Below, piece by piece: positions 40,333 to 41,907 of a DNA stretch of 41,907 bases (the stretch's first letter is position 1; each line of letters opens with the position of its first letter). Both the position numbers and the translations under genes were made by a program. The notes under the pieces are model-generated. The model had not been told where the DNA came from. It was given only the letters and a program-made list of their open reading frames with translations, and made no database searches. Origin of the DNA: Bacteroidia bacterium. Lineage in GTDB: Bacteria; Bacteroidota; Bacteroidia; Bacteroidales; Dysgonomonadaceae. The stretch covers positions 1 through 41,907 of the forward strand of contig JAUNUM010000013.1 of NCBI GenBank assembly GCA_030538215.1, given 5' to 3'.

Positions 40333-41829
40333 ATGATAAAAAAAAATATTCTTATTTTAGGTTTAATGGCTTTTTGCCTTGCTGCCTTCGCCCAAAAAGA
40401 GGCTTATACCGTTATTTCAAATAAAAGATTAAAAAACAATAAGGAGTGGAGTGAGGTAATTTCTGCGCTTCAAAAGAAACACAAAGCTAATATTCTGTAT
40501 TACGATAGCATTCCGCGAGAAGTTTTACCTCAGCTGCGTAGAATTAAGCCTCGCTATGTAGCCATAGTGGAGAAGCCGGAAAATATTGGACGTGAATTTG
40601 TCTTTGATATTAATCGTTTTGCCCGACAGGTTGATGATGATCCTTATACGGATTTTTTATGGGGAATCATTACCGGTTATACTCCAGAAAGTGCATTGCA
40701 AATGGTGAAGAACAGTGAAAAACCTTTAATTGTCAAGAGCTGTGTGAGCACCATTCAAGAAATTAATAATGGCAAATGGTTTGATACATTTGCTTATGTG
40801 GATGACCACAAGAAAGGTGTTGTGGGCGAGAAGAAAAAAGGTGAAACTTCTGTTACAAAGGAAAAAGTAACCCAATTGATGGAAGTACCCGAAAACAGTC
40901 GCAGAGAGTTTTCAGGGTGGGATAAGGAACCAAATACGTTGCGGAAGTTTTATGAATTTTATCGTGATTATGATCCGGATCTCATCGTTACCGCTTCACA
41001 TGCAACTGAAATGAATTTGGAAATGCCTTATTCCATTGGTAACATAAAGTCGGAGGATGGTATTTTGTATGCCGATTTCCCTACAGGCAAAGAAAACTTA
41101 ATTGAATCAGGAAAACGGCGTGTTTATTTACCTATTGGTAATTGCTTGATAGGGAATATAATGAATACTCCCGAATCAATGGCCGTGGCGTGGCTTAATA
41201 GTGCCAATGTTACAGCTATGATTGGCTATGTAGTTACTACGTGGCATGGCCGAAATGGTTGGGGAGCACTTAAATATTGGCTTACAAACTCCGGTCGTTA
41301 TACGTTATCTGAAGCTACATTTCTTAATCAACAAGACATGTTGTATCAATTAAATAAAGTGTCTCCCAAGCTGCAAAACATCAATTATTTATTTGATAAG
41401 AGTTATGTCAAAAATCTCGAATTAATGCAAAGCGTGATGGAAAAAACTCCTACGCGTGATCAGCGAGGTTTTCTTCACGACAGAGACGTGCTGGTGTATT
41501 ATGGCGACCCGGCGTGGAATGTGCGTTTGAAAGAATTGAAAGAGGAAACAGACTTCACGGTTAAGCAACGCATAAAAGGTAATAAGTGCATACTTGCCAT
41601 TACTACTAAGCCTAATTTTAGCTTGAAACGGATGCAGGGTGATGATTTTAAGAAAGAACACGTATTGGATTTGCCTTTTAGCTATTTTTTTCCGAAACGA
41701 TTAAAAAATCCGCGTTTGGCAGAGAATCAACATTGGGAGTGCGCAATAGATGAAAATTTCATTCTAATATATAATGCTGACTTTAAGCCGAACAGTACGT
41801 ATGAAATTGTTTTAAATATAAATAGGTAA
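40333..41829 (+). CDS. exported protein, distant clan CD (gingipain/caspase-like) cysteine peptidase candidate
   Basis: A 498-residue protein with a clean signal peptide (MIKKNILILGLMAFCLAAFA). I do not recognise a named family with certainty. The layout recalls C25 peptidases: an N-terminal half with a strand-helix pattern and YVAIVEKPENIG, then DPYTDFLWGIITGYTPESAL (equivalent to the D-Y-x-D...G-R-P segment of gingipains), a strand ending in His (LIVTASHATEMN, H223) and a strand ending in Cys (VYLPIGNCLIGNI, C271), followed by SMAVAWLNSANVTAMIGY. In clan CD the catalytic His and Cys follow two such strands. The last 100 residues look like an immunoglobulin-like domain (FKPNSTYEIVLNI); no type IX sorting tail is seen. 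Last gene of the susC operon, 21 bases after the thioredoxin gene. Confidence 0.6.
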   Translation: MIKKNILILGLMAFCLAAFAQKEAYTVISNKRLKNNKEWSEVISALQKKHKANILYYDSIPREVLPQLRRIKPRYVAIVEKPENIGREFVFDINRFARQVDDDPYTDFLWGIITGYTPESALQMVKNSEKPLIVKSCVSTIQEINNGKWFDTFAYVDDHKKGVVGEKKKGETSVTKEKVTQLMEVPENSRREFSGWDKEPNTLRKFYEFYRDYDPDLIVTASHATEMNLEMPYSIGNIKSEDGILYADFPTGKENLIESGKRRVYLPIGNCLIGNIMNTPESMAVAWLNSANVTAMIGYVVTTWHGRNGWGALKYWLTNSGRYTLSEATFLNQQDMLYQLNKVSPKLQNINYLFDKSYVKNLELMQSVMEKTPTRDQRGFLHDRDVLVYYGDPAWNVRLKELKEETDFTVKQRIKGNKCILAITTKPNFSLKRMQGDDFKKEHVLDLPFSYFFPKRLKNPRLAENQHWECAIDENFILIYNADFKPNSTYEIVLNINR

Positions 41830-41907
41830 ACAGGATTATTTTAAAAATACAATTTGACTAGTCCTAAATAACCGTTACAGGTTTTATACAAAATTAATTC
41901 TTTTATC

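Noticed and set aside
31686-41829. Polysaccharide utilisation locus
   Set aside because: No glycoside hydrolase, polysaccharide lyase, esterase or sulfatase is visible; enzymes could still lie beyond 41907.
41830-41907. Possible further feature after the last gene
   Set aside because: 78 AT-rich bases with no start signal, clear hairpin or repeat; nothing can be supported.

Overview
The window looks like chromosome from a member of the Bacteroidota, most likely order Bacteroidales. The signs are a SusC/SusD pair under a FecI-type sigma factor and FecR anti-sigma factor, promoters of the TTTG / TAnnTTTG type, a Rho factor with a long disordered N-terminal insert, the nrfHA-resB-ccsA nitrite ammonification cluster, an etfBA-acyl-CoA dehydrogenase cluster and many lipoproteins. 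It is AT-rich and densely coded. I saw no rRNA, tRNA, CRISPR array, transposase or phage gene. No gene-free stretch exceeds 300 bases; the longest are about 210-280 bases and are described.

Layout. 67-3169 (+): a DnaQ-type exonuclease, an M15-like exported protein, a lipoprotein and truA. 3246-9254 (-), read right to left: nrfH, nrfA, resB, ccsA and an alginate-export-type porin, a periplasmic nitrite-to-ammonia module with its cytochrome c maturation genes. 9493-13111 (+): a Crp/Fnr regulator divergent from nrfH, then zwf-pgl (oxidative pentose phosphate entry) and a small toxin-antitoxin-like pair. 13134-15433 (-): folB, lptB, ruvX/yqgF, def. 15516-19311 (+): aminopeptidase P, gamma carbonic anhydrase and an MFS exporter. 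19337-26548 (-): a secreted protein with no visible start codon, a membrane coiled-coil protein, glutaminase, a lipoprotein of unknown function, rho and a DUF6340-like lipoprotein. 26821-31573 (+): etfB, etfA, a TonB-domain gene that appears to have been inserted, and acyl-CoA dehydrogenase.

The right end (31686-41829, +) is the most unusual part. An ECF sigma factor and FecR precede a five-gene cluster: SusC (with an STN signalling domain), SusD, a lipoprotein resembling the SusCD-associated zinc metallohydrolases but with both zinc histidines of HExxH replaced, a thioredoxin-like protein (CSAC), and an exported protein that I read as a distant clan CD (gingipain/caspase-like) peptidase with a His/Cys pair. 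No glycoside hydrolase is present, so the locus reads better as an inducible protein- or peptide-handling uptake system than as a polysaccharide utilisation locus. Function is inferred from architecture and is untested.

Intergenic DNA also carries structure: a dispersed palindrome (GTAGAGAC...GTCTCTAC type) that supplies the stop codons of two genes, a nested ~150-base fold between resB and ccsA, perfect inverted repeats between nrfH and the Crp gene and before zwf, several hairpin terminators, and a 65-base decayed copy of the acyl-CoA dehydrogenase 5' end beside the TonB-domain gene.
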